DNA of 64,000 bases. Origin: JBEEJZ01 sp046046915. Lineage in GTDB: Bacteria > Pseudomonadota > Gammaproteobacteria > Burkholderiales > Burkholderiaceae_C. The position numbers and the translations under genes are program-made. Below the pieces are notes generated by a model. The model ran no database searches. It had not been told where the DNA came from and saw only the letters and a list, made by a program, of their open reading frames with translations. Of the stretch, positions 52,642 through 62,676 are shown one piece after another (positions within the stretch are counted from its first letter, which is position 1; every line of letters begins with the position of its first letter). The stretch spans positions 9,483 through 73,482 of the forward strand of contig JBJOIT010000009.1 of the NCBI GenBank assembly GCA_046046915.1, in the 5' to 3' direction.

Positions 52642-53940
52642 TTACTTGTTCAGTGCGTTGACCTTGGCGCTGGCCGCCTTCAGGGCATCAGCCGCCTTGG
52701 CTTTGCCCAGCAGGGCCGATTCGATGGCAGAGTTCACGATTTCATTGATCTGCGAACCGTTGTCGGCGATCGGGGCCAGGAAAGTCTGCTCCTTGGTCAT
52801 GGCCAGGAAAGCGGAAGAGTCCACGCCCTTGCCCTTCTGGGTTGCCACAGCCTTGTCAGCAGCACCCTGCACGGCTGGGAACACCACGCCAAAGCCAGCC
52901 ACGGTGTTCTGGCAATCAGCCGAGCCCAGGTACTTCACCCATTTCCAGGACTCTTCCTTGACCTTGGAGCCGACCCAGATGGAGTCTGCCAGACCGTTGA
53001 ACATGGTGGCGCGCTTGCCGCTGGGACCCTTGGGCAGGGGAATCCAGGCGTGTTCAAACTTTGCGTTTTCCTTGAAGTGGGTGATCATCCAGGAGCCCTG
53101 GGGCACGATGGCTGCCTTCTTGGCAACGAACATGGCATCCGAGCCCAGGCTCTTGGTGTTTTCCAAGGTGGCTGACACGCCCTTGCCCGGCAGACCGGCG
53201 AGGTAGTCAATGGTTTCAGCCAGCTTGGGGCTGTCGTAGTAGAACTTGCCATCCCAAGGCGCGTCTTGGAACTTGAAGCCATTGCTCACAGCAAAGTGGC
53301 TCCACTCGGTCTGGCCCATCATGCCACCGGTGCCCGGGTTCTGATAACCGTACACGGCAACGCTCTTCTTGTCGAAGTTGGGGCTGCTGGCGTTGTTGCC
53401 CTTGGCGTCCACCGTCAGTTTCTTGACGATCTGCTCAAAGCTGCCTCCATCCTTGGGGTTCCAGCTCATGTTTTGCAGGTCGGCCAGGCTCACCCCGGCT
53501 TTCTTGGCATGCTCCATATTGACGATGAAGGCGATGGTGTCCCAGTCTTTGGGCAAACCGTACTGCTTGCCACCACGGCCCCAGGTGTTGTACAGGCCGT
53601 TGGAATAGATGTCGGTCTTGACCTTGTCCCGGGCAATCAAGGGCGCCAGGTCCACCAGTTGGTTGTTCTTCGCAAATTCGGGGTACTTGGCCAAGTGGTC
53701 GGTGAACACGTCAGGCGCGGTGCCGGAGATAAAGCCCGTGGAGATGGCCGTCCAGTAGTCGTCCCATCCGGCCTGCGTGATTTTGATGGTGATGCCAGGG
53801 TTAGCCTTCTGGAAGTCGGCAGCACACTGCTGGTAGGCCGGGAGCTGGTTGGAGTCCCACAGCATGTATTTGACTTCAGCAGCCGAAGCGGCGCTGGCAG
53901 CCACGGCCACGGCGAGGAAAGGGAGGGTTTTTTTCAACAT
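52642..53940 (-). CDS. ABC sugar transporter, solute-binding protein
   Basis: 432 residues. A signal peptide (MLKKTLPFLAVAVAASAASA, cleaved before AEVKYMLWDS) precedes an extracellular solute-binding protein family 1 body, with FQKANPGITIKITQAGWDDYWTAISTGFISGTAPDVFTDH near the N-terminus. It binds an oligosaccharide or galactoside in the periplasm and delivers it to the MalF/MalG-type permeases encoded upstream. The ATG at 53940 has an AGGAG site. Confidence 0.9.
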   Translation of the reverse strand: MLKKTLPFLAVAVAASAASAAEVKYMLWDSNQLPAYQQCAADFQKANPGITIKITQAGWDDYWTAISTGFISGTAPDVFTDHLAKYPEFAKNNQLVDLAPLIARDKVKTDIYSNGLYNTWGRGGKQYGLPKDWDTIAFIVNMEHAKKAGVSLADLQNMSWNPKDGGSFEQIVKKLTVDAKGNNASSPNFDKKSVAVYGYQNPGTGGMMGQTEWSHFAVSNGFKFQDAPWDGKFYYDSPKLAETIDYLAGLPGKGVSATLENTKSLGSDAMFVAKKAAIVPQGSWMITHFKENAKFEHAWIPLPKGPSGKRATMFNGLADSIWVGSKVKEESWKWVKYLGSADCQNTVAGFGVVFPAVQGAADKAVATQKGKGVDSSAFLAMTKEQTFLAPIADNGSQINEIVNSAIESALLGKAKAADALKAASAKVNALNK

Positions 53941-53996
53941 CAAATGTCTCCTGGTTAGGATGGTTGGGGGAACTCGGAAAACGCGAATGAACCGGC

Positions 53997-54917
53997 TCAT
54001 TTGCCACCGCTGAATTGCACTGACTCGACAACGCGTCGACCCAGTGCCATCAGCAGCAACACCGTAGGCAGCACAGTGATGGCGGTTGCCGCCATCAGGC
54101 CGGTCCAGTCCGGCTGCCCTTGGGGGGTTTGTGACTTGAAGGATTGCAAAGCCACAGGCAAGACTTGCTGGAGCTCATCTTTCGCCACCAGGTATGGCCA
54201 GAAGAACTCGTTCCACATATTGATGCCAGTGAGCGTGGCGATGGTGGCCAGGGGTGTGAGGCTTAAGGGCAGCACCACGCGCCAAAAAATGTAGAAGTGC
54301 GTGGCACCATCAAGTAGCGCTGCCTCTTCCAGGTCACGCGGCACGCTCAGAAAAAACTGGCGCAGGAAGAACACCGAGAAACCCTGCATCAGGCAAAAAG
54401 GCGCCACCATGCCAGCCATGGTGTTGAGCCAGCCCAGGTCCTTGATGAGGATGAAATTGGGAATGAAAGTCACCACGCCCGGCACCATCATTGAGGCCAC
54501 AAACAAGCCAAACAAGGTGGATCGCCCCGGAAACCTGAGCCGTGCGAAGGCATAGGACGCCATTGCGGCGCTGGTGGTCTGCAGCGTCACGATGATGAAA
54601 GTGAACAGCAGCGAATTGCCCAGCGCCCGCAAAAAGTTGATTTGCGCCCCCGAGCCACCCAGCGAGAGTGCCTCTTCGGTGCTGATCAGGCCCAGCACCT
54701 TTTTGAAATTGAGCCAAGTGGGATCTGGCGGAAACAGGGCTGTTGAGCTGGTGTACACATCTTTCGGGTGCATCAGCGCGGTCTTGACGACCATCCACAA
54801 AGGCGTCAGGGTGATGGCAATCATGGCCAAAAGCACCACCCAGGCCAAGATGCGACTGGCAGAAAAGGGACTCTGGCGATGCAGGCCGGGAACCGTGGTC
54901 ATGTAAGGAGCAGACAT
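53997..54917 (-). CDS. ABC sugar transporter permease (MalG type)
   Basis: A 306-residue membrane protein of six spans. The EAA motif region reads LEEAALLDGATHFYIFWRVVLPLSLTPLATIATLTGINMWNEFFWPYL, with the WNEFFWPYL tail typical of MalG/AraQ-type permeases. It forms the translocation channel with the MalF-type protein encoded 10 bp upstream. The ribosome site AAGGAAC precedes the ATG at 54917. Confidence 0.92.
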   Translation of the reverse strand: MSAPYMTTVPGLHRQSPFSASRILAWVVLLAMIAITLTPLWMVVKTALMHPKDVYTSSTALFPPDPTWLNFKKVLGLISTEEALSLGGSGAQINFLRALGNSLLFTFIIVTLQTTSAAMASYAFARLRFPGRSTLFGLFVASMMVPGVVTFIPNFILIKDLGWLNTMAGMVAPFCLMQGFSVFFLRQFFLSVPRDLEEAALLDGATHFYIFWRVVLPLSLTPLATIATLTGINMWNEFFWPYLVAKDELQQVLPVALQSFKSQTPQGQPDWTGLMAATAITVLPTVLLLMALGRRVVESVQFSGGK

Positions 54918-54927
54918 GAGACGTTCC

Positions 54928-55869
54928 TTAGGCCAGGTCGTTTTCGTTGGCGCGCATCACGCGCATTTGCACGATGGTGTAGGCCACCATCACGGCGCAC
55001 AGCGTCATGGACATGGCCGAGGCGTAGCCCATCTTGTAGAAAGCGAAGGCGTTTTGCACGATGTAGTGCACGATCACCCGCGTGGAGTCCAGCGGGCCAC
55101 CGTTGGTGGTAACGGCAATGGTGTCGAAGATCTGAAAGGAGCCGGTCACACTGGTAACCAGCACAAACACCATCACTGGGCGCAGCAGCGGCAGCGTGAT
55201 GCGACGGAACATCTGCCACTCGGTGGCGCCTTCCAGCGCGGCGGCCTCGTACAAATGGCGCGGAATGTTTTGCAGACCCGCCAAAAACAGCATGGCGACC
55301 AGGCCCATGTGACGCCAGATGTTGACCCCCGCCACCGTCAGCAGCGATGAGTCCAGCCCCCCAAAAAACGGCATGCGCTCGAAGCCGGCCATCACGATGT
55401 AGTGATTGATCAGGCCCAGAAACGGGTCGAGCATCCACAACCAGATCATGGCCACCAGCACGTTCGACAGCAGGTAGGGCAAGAGCACGATGGACTTGAC
55501 GAACAGCGAGCGGGTCAGCCGGTCCATGGCCACTGCCAAGAACAGGCCCAGCACCGTCTGCAGCGGAATGTTGAGCAGCACGTAGTAGGCCGACAGCTTC
55601 ATGCCGTTCCAGAACTTGCCGTCCTCGAGCATCCGGGCGTAGTTGTCCAGACCCACAAAGTTGGGTTCACGCAGCAAGTTCCAGTCGGTCAGGCTGATCT
55701 GGATGGCACGTAACGTGGGCCAGGCATAAAACACCAGAAAGCCGATCAGGGCTGGTAACACCAGTGCCCAGGCGGTCAAGGTCTCGGCGCGGCGAGACAC
55801 GCTCAGAGCACCTGGGCGCTTGTGAAAAATGGGCGCCTGCGCAGGGCGCGTGGCGGTCGAAAAGGTCAT
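54928..55869 (-). CDS. ABC sugar transporter permease (MalF/UgpA type)
   Basis: A 313-residue membrane protein with an N-terminal span (LTAWALVLPALIGFLVFYAWPTLRAIQISLTDWNLL) and an EAA loop (YEAAALEGATEWQMFRRITLPLLRPVMVFVLVTSVTGSFQIFDTIAV). It is the first gene of the leftward operon (malF-malG-sbp-GH4-lacI order). The start ATG at 55869 gives MTFSTATRPA; a longer in-frame start at 55920 overlaps the operator region and is less likely. Confidence 0.9.
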   Translation of the reverse strand: MTFSTATRPAQAPIFHKRPGALSVSRRAETLTAWALVLPALIGFLVFYAWPTLRAIQISLTDWNLLREPNFVGLDNYARMLEDGKFWNGMKLSAYYVLLNIPLQTVLGLFLAVAMDRLTRSLFVKSIVLLPYLLSNVLVAMIWLWMLDPFLGLINHYIVMAGFERMPFFGGLDSSLLTVAGVNIWRHMGLVAMLFLAGLQNIPRHLYEAAALEGATEWQMFRRITLPLLRPVMVFVLVTSVTGSFQIFDTIAVTTNGGPLDSTRVIVHYIVQNAFAFYKMGYASAMSMTLCAVMVAYTIVQMRVMRANENDLA

Positions 55870-55913
55870 CAGGTCTTTCTGTTGGACGGGTTGCGATGGC
55901 TCACTTGGATTAC

Positions 55914-55927
55914 CTAACACGCATTAG
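55914..55927. promoter_or_regulatory. LacI-type operator candidate O1 (leftward operon)
   Basis: CTAACACGCATTAG is an imperfect 14-bp palindrome with the central CpG typical of LacI-family sites. It lies 45 bp upstream of the MalF-type permease start. The same pattern, CTAACnCGnnTTAG, recurs at 56070-56083 in the same intergenic region. Confidence 0.65.
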
Positions 55928-56069
55928 TTAAATTCATTATTTGTCGACTACAGAACTTCGGATACTCGGGAAAACACCTAGAAAACTTGAAATTTGCTGA
56001 ATTTTTTAGCAAGGCACTGCCAATGACTGCTATTTTTTATCTCGCATCAGGGTTTTCCCTCGTTCGAGA

Positions 56070-56083
56070 CTAACTCGGGTTAG
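56070..56083. promoter_or_regulatory. LacI-type operator candidate O2 (rightward operon)
   Basis: CTAACTCGGGTTAG has 6 of 7 arm positions symmetric about a central CG, and the palindrome extends one base each way (56069-56084 region, GACTAAC/GTTAGTC). It sits just before a CATAAT -10-like box (56087-56092), so it lies in the spacer of the presumed ugpC-type promoter. The 276-bp gap 55870-56145 is otherwise AT-rich with no gene. Confidence 0.68.
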
Positions 56084-56145
56084 TCGCATAATTCGTCTCA
56101 TCGTCAAACCCCGGCCGGCTTGGTCGGCATTGCCAGCAAAACGCC

Positions 56146-57297
<1,152 letters not shown>

Positions 57298-57314
57298 GCC
57301 CACAAAATCTACCC

Positions 57315-59345
57315 ATGCAACTCGGTGTTTGCTACTACCCAGAACACTGGCCCGAGGCTTGGTGGCCCGATGACGCTCTGCGCATGCGTGAGATGGGCAT
57401 CTCGGTGGTACGCATCGCCGAATTTGCCTGGAGTCGCATCGAGCCCAGCCCCGGCGTGTTCGACTGGGCCTGGCTGGACCGCGCCATAGACACCTTGCAT
57501 GCGCAAGGCCTGGGCGTGGTGATGTGCACACCCACGGCCACACCGCCCAAATGGCTGATCGACGCCGAGCCCGATATCCTCGCCTGGGACGAGCAAGGCC
57601 GGCCTCGCGGCTTTGGCTCGCGTCGGCACTACTGTTTTTCCAGCTCTGCTTACCGCACCCAGTCACGGCGCATCACCCAAGCCGTGGCCCAGCGCTATGG
57701 CGGGCACCCTGCCGTGGTGGCCTGGCAGACCGACAACGAATACGGTTGCCATGACACCATTTTGAGCACCTCGGCGGCTGCGCGCAGCGGCTTTCGGCGC
57801 TGGCTGGCTCAGCGTTACGGCACCGTGGATGCGCTCAACACCGCCTGGGGCACCGTGTTCTGGAGCCAGGAGTACCGCAGTTTTGACGAAGTGGACCTGC
57901 CCGTGGGCACGGTCACAGAAGCCAACCCCTCGCAACGGCTGGACTGGCGTCGCTTTGCCTCCGACGAAGTGGTGGCCTTCAACCGTGAGCAGGTCGACAT
58001 CTTGCGGGCCTGCTCTCCCGGCCGTCCCGTGTCGCACAACTTCATGGGATTTTTCACCGAGTTCAACCACCACGATGTGGCCGCCGACCTGGACATTGCC
58101 ACCTGGGACAGCTACCCGCTGGGCTTCACCCAAAACTTCTTTTTGACTGCCGCAGAGAAAGTGCGCTGGGCCCGAACCGGCCACCCGGACATCCCCGCCT
58201 TCCACCACGATCTGTACCGTGGCATGTGCCACAGCCGGCTGCCTGGTGCGCCCGCCCATGGGCGCTGGTGGGTGATGGAGCAACAGCCCGGCCCTGTGAA
58301 CTGGGCGCAGTGGAACCCCGCCCCACTGGACGGCATGGTGCGCCTGTGGACCTGGCAAGCCTTCGCGCACGGTGCGGAGGTAGTGAGCTATTTCCGCTGG
58401 CGCCAGGCCCCCTTTGCGCAGGAACAAATGCACACCGGCCTGCACCGTCCAGACCGCAGCCTGGACCAGGGCGGCATCGAGGCAGCGCAGGTGGGCCTGG
58501 AGCTGCAGGCGCTGGCCGCTCACTTGCAGGGCACGGATCCGAGCAATGGCCTGGGCCATCACCTGGGCATCGTGGCCTCCGTGGCGCTGGTGTTCGATTA
58601 CGAATCCCTATGGATGAGCCAGATTCAGGCGCAGGGCCAGGACTACAACGCCCTGGAACTGTGCTTTCGCATTTACAGCGTGCTGCGCGGTCTGGGACTG
58701 GATGTGGACATCGTCAGCCCGCGCGCCGCACTTGACGCCTATCGACTGGTGGTGCTGCCAGCTCAACTGCAGGTACCAGACACCTTGCTGCAGCACCTGA
58801 GCACGAGCACTGCGCAGCTGGTGCTGGGGCCGCGAGCGGGTGCCAAGACACCCGATTTGCAAAGCCCGCCCCAGCTGGCGCCCGGCAAGTTGCAAAACTT
58901 GTGCGGTGTGCAGGTGCAGCGCGTGGCCTCGCTGCCGCCGGGGTGGACCGAGGCCGTGCGCTGGCACCAGGCCGGCGAGACTGCTTGCACCGCCACACGC
59001 TGGCGCGAAGACTGGCTGCTGCAGGGCGCCGAGGCCGAGGCCTTATTCGACGATGGCCGCGCCGCCGTTGCCCGCCTGGGGCGCACCCGCAGCGTCGCAG
59101 CCTGGCTGGACGACGCAGGTTGGCAGCAGGTGCTGACCCGTGCCGCACGGGATGCCGGCCTGAGTCCCCTGAACCTGCCCGACACACTGCGCCTGAGCCG
59201 CCTGGGGGACCTGAGCGTGGTGTGCAACTTTTCGACGCAGCCGGTGAGCTGGGCACCCCCAGGCGCGGCCCAGGCCTTGCTGGGCAGTGAGCAGCTTGGC
59301 GCCTGTGACCTTGCGGTGTGGCGCCATAGCGCCCCTGGGCCTTGA
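57315..59345 (+). CDS. GH42 beta-galactosidase
   Basis: A 676-residue cytoplasmic enzyme. The GH42 N-terminal TIM barrel starts LGVCYYPEHWPEAWWPDDALRMREMGISVVRIAEFAWSRIEP. Catalytic acid/base Glu142 is in TDNEYGCH and nucleophile Glu322 is in VMEQQPGPVNW. The trimerisation (beta-galactosidase trimer) domain follows from about residue 400, and a short C-terminal beta domain ends the protein. It hydrolyses beta-1,4-galactosides. The ATG at 57315 is 17 bp after the ATPase gene; a longer frame starting inside that gene is rejected. Confidence 0.92.
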   Translation: MQLGVCYYPEHWPEAWWPDDALRMREMGISVVRIAEFAWSRIEPSPGVFDWAWLDRAIDTLHAQGLGVVMCTPTATPPKWLIDAEPDILAWDEQGRPRGFGSRRHYCFSSSAYRTQSRRITQAVAQRYGGHPAVVAWQTDNEYGCHDTILSTSAAARSGFRRWLAQRYGTVDALNTAWGTVFWSQEYRSFDEVDLPVGTVTEANPSQRLDWRRFASDEVVAFNREQVDILRACSPGRPVSHNFMGFFTEFNHHDVAADLDIATWDSYPLGFTQNFFLTAAEKVRWARTGHPDIPAFHHDLYRGMCHSRLPGAPAHGRWWVMEQQPGPVNWAQWNPAPLDGMVRLWTWQAFAHGAEVVSYFRWRQAPFAQEQMHTGLHRPDRSLDQGGIEAAQVGLELQALAAHLQGTDPSNGLGHHLGIVASVALVFDYESLWMSQIQAQGQDYNALELCFRIYSVLRGLGLDVDIVSPRAALDAYRLVVLPAQLQVPDTLLQHLSTSTAQLVLGPRAGAKTPDLQSPPQLAPGKLQNLCGVQVQRVASLPPGWTEAVRWHQAGETACTATRWREDWLLQGAEAEALFDDGRAAVARLGRTRSVAAWLDDAGWQQVLTRAARDAGLSPLNLPDTLRLSRLGDLSVVCNFSTQPVSWAPPGAAQALLGSEQLGACDLAVWRHSAPGP

Positions 59346-59442
59346 CAGCTCATCTTTGGCAGCCGTTTTTCTTGATGCCCCCTTGATGACAATACCGTTT
59401 CTACCCAGCTTTAACGCTGGTTCAACGCCGGGTTAAAACACC

Positions 59443-61623
59443 TTGAACACGCCACAAACTCACTCTCCCGCCGACCACCTGATCCTGCACAGCACCAACA
59501 GCTCGCTGGTGCTGGAAAGACGCATCGACGAAGCGCCTATCTGGCGCTACTGGGGCCCGCGGCTACCTGACCAAGCCACGCCCGGCATGGACTTGCGCGC
59601 CACCCGCCCCTTGCCCTCTTTCATGCTCGACCTCGACCAGCCGCTGACCCTGGCGCCCACCTTTGGCGTGGGTTGGTTTGGTCAAAGCGCCCTGCTGGCG
59701 CACCGTGACGGGCAGGACTTTGCCCAAGGCTTCACAGCCTGCGAGGTGGAGTGGCTGCAGCGCGATGCACAGGCCAGCGCCGTGCGGCTCTTGCTGCGCG
59801 ACCCGGTGGCCCGCCTGCTGCTGGCCGTGACGCTCAGGCTGGATGCCGCAAGCGATGTGCTCACACTCAGCAGCGCCCTCACCAACCAGAGCGATCAGTC
59901 CATCGACGTGCAGTGGCTGGCCGCCGGCACCTTGCCCCTGCCCGGCCACAGCCAGACCGTGCGGTTTTATGCGGGCCAGCACGTCAACGAATTCATCGAA
60001 TGCAACGAGCCACTGACACGCAGCCTGTGGCGGCGCGAAAGCCGGCGCGGGCGCACCTCGCACGATTGCTTTCCGGGCGCCGTGGTCAGCACCCCGGGCA
60101 CGACCGACGATGCCGGCCTGGTGTTTGGCGCGCACCTGGCCTGGTCGGGCAACCACCAGCAAACCATCGAGTGGCTGCACGACGGTCAGTACCAGTGGCA
60201 AATGGGCGAATGGCTGGCGCCCGGCGAGGGCCGACTGGACGCTGGCGCCACTCTGCAAACACCCGAGCTGGTGGCCAGCTGCTCGCAGGCCGGCTACAAC
60301 GGCCTGGCAGCCAACTTCCACGCCGAGCTGCGCGCGCGCCTGAACTGGCCCGGCGGCCAGATGCGCCCACGCCCGGTGCACCTCAACACCTGGGAGGGCT
60401 TTTACTTCGACGTCTACCCAGACAAGGTCAAGTCGCTGGCCGACGCAGCGGCGGCTGTGGGCATCGAGCGCTTTGTGCTCGACGATGGCTGGTTTCACGG
60501 CCGCCACCACGACCGCGCGGCACTGGGTGACTGGTGGCCGGATGAGACCAAGTTCCCGGCGGGCCTCGGGGACTTGATTGCGCACGTCAACGGTCTGGGC
60601 ATGGAGTTTGGCCTGTGGGTCGAGCCCGAAATGGTCAACCCCGACAGCGAGCTGTTTCGCAGCCACCCCGACTGGGCCCTGCAAGTGGCAGGCCGCCCCC
60701 TGATCACGGCCCGCAATCAGCTGGTGCTGGATATTTCACGGCCCGAGGCCAGTGACTATCTGTTCGAGAAAATCTCGGCCCTGCTGGCGGCGCACGCGAT
60801 TGGCTACCTCAAATGGGACCACAACCGCGACCTGGCCCCGGCCGGTCTGGCCAATGGCACGGCAGGCTATCGGGCCCAGGTGCATGCCGCCTACACCCTG
60901 ATGGCTCGGCTGCGCGCAGCCCACCCCCAAGTCGAGATCGAAAGCTGCTCGGGCGGCGGCGGGCGCATTGACTTTGCGGTGCTGCGCCACACGCACCGGG
61001 TCTGGACCAGCGACTGCATCGACGCACTTTCCAGGGTCAACATCCAGCGCGGCTTTTTGCAGTTTTTCCCACCCGAGATCATGGGTGCACATGTGGGCAC
61101 CGCCCCGGCTCACACCACCGGCCGCACCCAGAACATGGCTTTTCGGGCCGCCGTGGCGCTGCCCGGCCACCTGGGCGTGGAGCTTGACGTGCGCCACCTC
61201 AACGCGGCCGACACCACCGAGCTGCGCCATTGGATCACCCTCTACAAGCAGCTGCGCGAGCGCCTGCACAGCGGCCAGGTTTGGCGCGGCACGGTCGACG
61301 ATGGCCTGGTCTGGCAAGCCCATGGCGACGCCGATGCCGCAGACGTGCTGCTGCTGGTGTACCGCGTGGCACCCACCTCGCACCGCTACACCCCCACGCT
61401 GCGCCTGCCCATGCTGGACACCGCTGCCCGCTACCGGGTGCGCGAGCTGTTGCCCGAAGGCACGGTGCGCGCCAGCGGCCCCCACCACACGGCGCCCTTC
61501 TTTGACGCCCTCAACACCGCCGACGGCTTGCGCCTGGATGGTGCCTGGCTGGCACAGGCCGGCCTGCCGCTACCCCGTGCGCAAGCCGAAACCGCCTTCA
61601 TCGTGCGTCTGCAACGCGAGTAA
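59443..61623 (+). CDS. GH36 alpha-galactosidase
   Basis: 726 residues. The catalytic barrel is typical of GH36: WEGFYFDVYPDKVKSLADAAAAVGIERFVLDDGWFHGR. Nucleophile Asp459 is in YLKWDHNRD, acid/base Asp524 in VWTSDCIDA, and ESCSGGGGRID sits between them. It releases terminal alpha-1,6-galactose from melibiose, raffinose and stachyose. The only available start in frame after a stop at 59434 is the TTG at 59443, giving NTPQTHSPADHLILHS; the next ATG would truncate the N-terminal domain. galE follows after 6 bp. Confidence 0.9.
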   Translation: MNTPQTHSPADHLILHSTNSSLVLERRIDEAPIWRYWGPRLPDQATPGMDLRATRPLPSFMLDLDQPLTLAPTFGVGWFGQSALLAHRDGQDFAQGFTACEVEWLQRDAQASAVRLLLRDPVARLLLAVTLRLDAASDVLTLSSALTNQSDQSIDVQWLAAGTLPLPGHSQTVRFYAGQHVNEFIECNEPLTRSLWRRESRRGRTSHDCFPGAVVSTPGTTDDAGLVFGAHLAWSGNHQQTIEWLHDGQYQWQMGEWLAPGEGRLDAGATLQTPELVASCSQAGYNGLAANFHAELRARLNWPGGQMRPRPVHLNTWEGFYFDVYPDKVKSLADAAAAVGIERFVLDDGWFHGRHHDRAALGDWWPDETKFPAGLGDLIAHVNGLGMEFGLWVEPEMVNPDSELFRSHPDWALQVAGRPLITARNQLVLDISRPEASDYLFEKISALLAAHAIGYLKWDHNRDLAPAGLANGTAGYRAQVHAAYTLMARLRAAHPQVEIESCSGGGGRIDFAVLRHTHRVWTSDCIDALSRVNIQRGFLQFFPPEIMGAHVGTAPAHTTGRTQNMAFRAAVALPGHLGVELDVRHLNAADTTELRHWITLYKQLRERLHSGQVWRGTVDDGLVWQAHGDADAADVLLLVYRVAPTSHRYTPTLRLPMLDTAARYRVRELLPEGTVRASGPHHTAPFFDALNTADGLRLDGAWLAQAGLPLPRAQAETAFIVRLQRE

Positions 61624-61629
61624 ACCCCC

Positions 61630-62637
61630 ATGAACATTCTTGTGACCGGCGGCGCCGGCTACATCGGCAGCCACACCACCTTGCAACTGCTGCAGGCCGG
61701 CCTGAACCCGGTGGTGCTGGACAACCTGTGCAACAGCAAACCCGCGGTACTAGACCGTGTGGCCCAGCTGGCCGGGCGCGCGCCCACCTTTGTGCCTGGC
61801 GATGTGCGCGACGGCGCCTTGCTGGCACACGTGCTGAAAGAACACGCCATAGCCGCAGTCATCCACTTTGCCGGGCTCAAGGCAGTGGGTGACTCGGTGG
61901 CACAGCCTCTGGCCTACTACGACAACAACGTGCAAGGCAGCCTGGTGCTGCTGGCCGCCATGCGCGAGGCCGGCGTGCGCACGTTGGTGTTCAGCTCCTC
62001 TGCCACGGTCTATGCCGAATCCACCGTGATGCCGCTGCGCGAAGATGCAGCGCTGTCTCCCAGCAACCCCTACGGTCGCACCAAGCTGATGGTGGAGCAG
62101 ATCCTGGCCGACGTGGTGGCCAGCGAACCCGGCTGGTCCATGACCGCCCTGCGCTACTTCAACCCGGTCGGCGCGCATGAGAGCGGCCAGATGGGCGAAG
62201 ACCCGCAAGGCGTGCCCAACAACCTCATGCCCTTCATCGCCCAGGTGGCGGTGGGCCGGCGTGCCGCCCTGCAGGTCTTTGGCAGCGACTACCCCACGGT
62301 GGATGGCACTGGCGTGCGCGACTACATCCATGTGATGGACCTGGCCGAGGGCCACCTGGCCGCCTTGCGTCATGGCCATGGTCAGGCCGGTCTGCACACC
62401 TACAACCTGGGCGCAGGCCACGGTCACAGCGTGCTGCAAATGCTGGCGGCTTTCAGCCGAGCTTGCGGACGCGAACTGCCCCACACCGTGGCACCGCGCC
62501 GCGCCGGCGATCTGGCCGCTTATTGGGCCGACCCCTCCAAAGCCGCGGCCGAACTGGGCTGGCGCGTGAGCCGGGGCCTGGACCAAATGTGTGTGGACAC
62601 TTGGCGCTGGCAGTCGAACAACCCGCAGGGTTATTGA
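61630..62637 (+). CDS. galE: UDP-glucose 4-epimerase
   Basis: 335 residues. NAD-binding GGAGYIGSHT at the N-terminus, SSATVYAE, and the catalytic Tyr148-Lys152 (NPYGRTKLMVE) are present. RYFNPVGAHESGQMGEDPQGVPNNLMPFIAQVAVG is the canonical GalE block. It interconverts UDP-galactose and UDP-glucose, completing the Leloir pathway or supplying UDP-galactose. It ends the rightward operon. No galK, galT or galM is in the window. Confidence 0.95.
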   Translation: MNILVTGGAGYIGSHTTLQLLQAGLNPVVLDNLCNSKPAVLDRVAQLAGRAPTFVPGDVRDGALLAHVLKEHAIAAVIHFAGLKAVGDSVAQPLAYYDNNVQGSLVLLAAMREAGVRTLVFSSSATVYAESTVMPLREDAALSPSNPYGRTKLMVEQILADVVASEPGWSMTALRYFNPVGAHESGQMGEDPQGVPNNLMPFIAQVAVGRRAALQVFGSDYPTVDGTGVRDYIHVMDLAEGHLAALRHGHGQAGLHTYNLGAGHGHSVLQMLAAFSRACGRELPHTVAPRRAGDLAAYWADPSKAAAELGWRVSRGLDQMCVDTWRWQSNNPQGY

Positions 62638-62676
62638 GACACCGCAAAAAACACCCTGGAAGCGCCACGAATGATT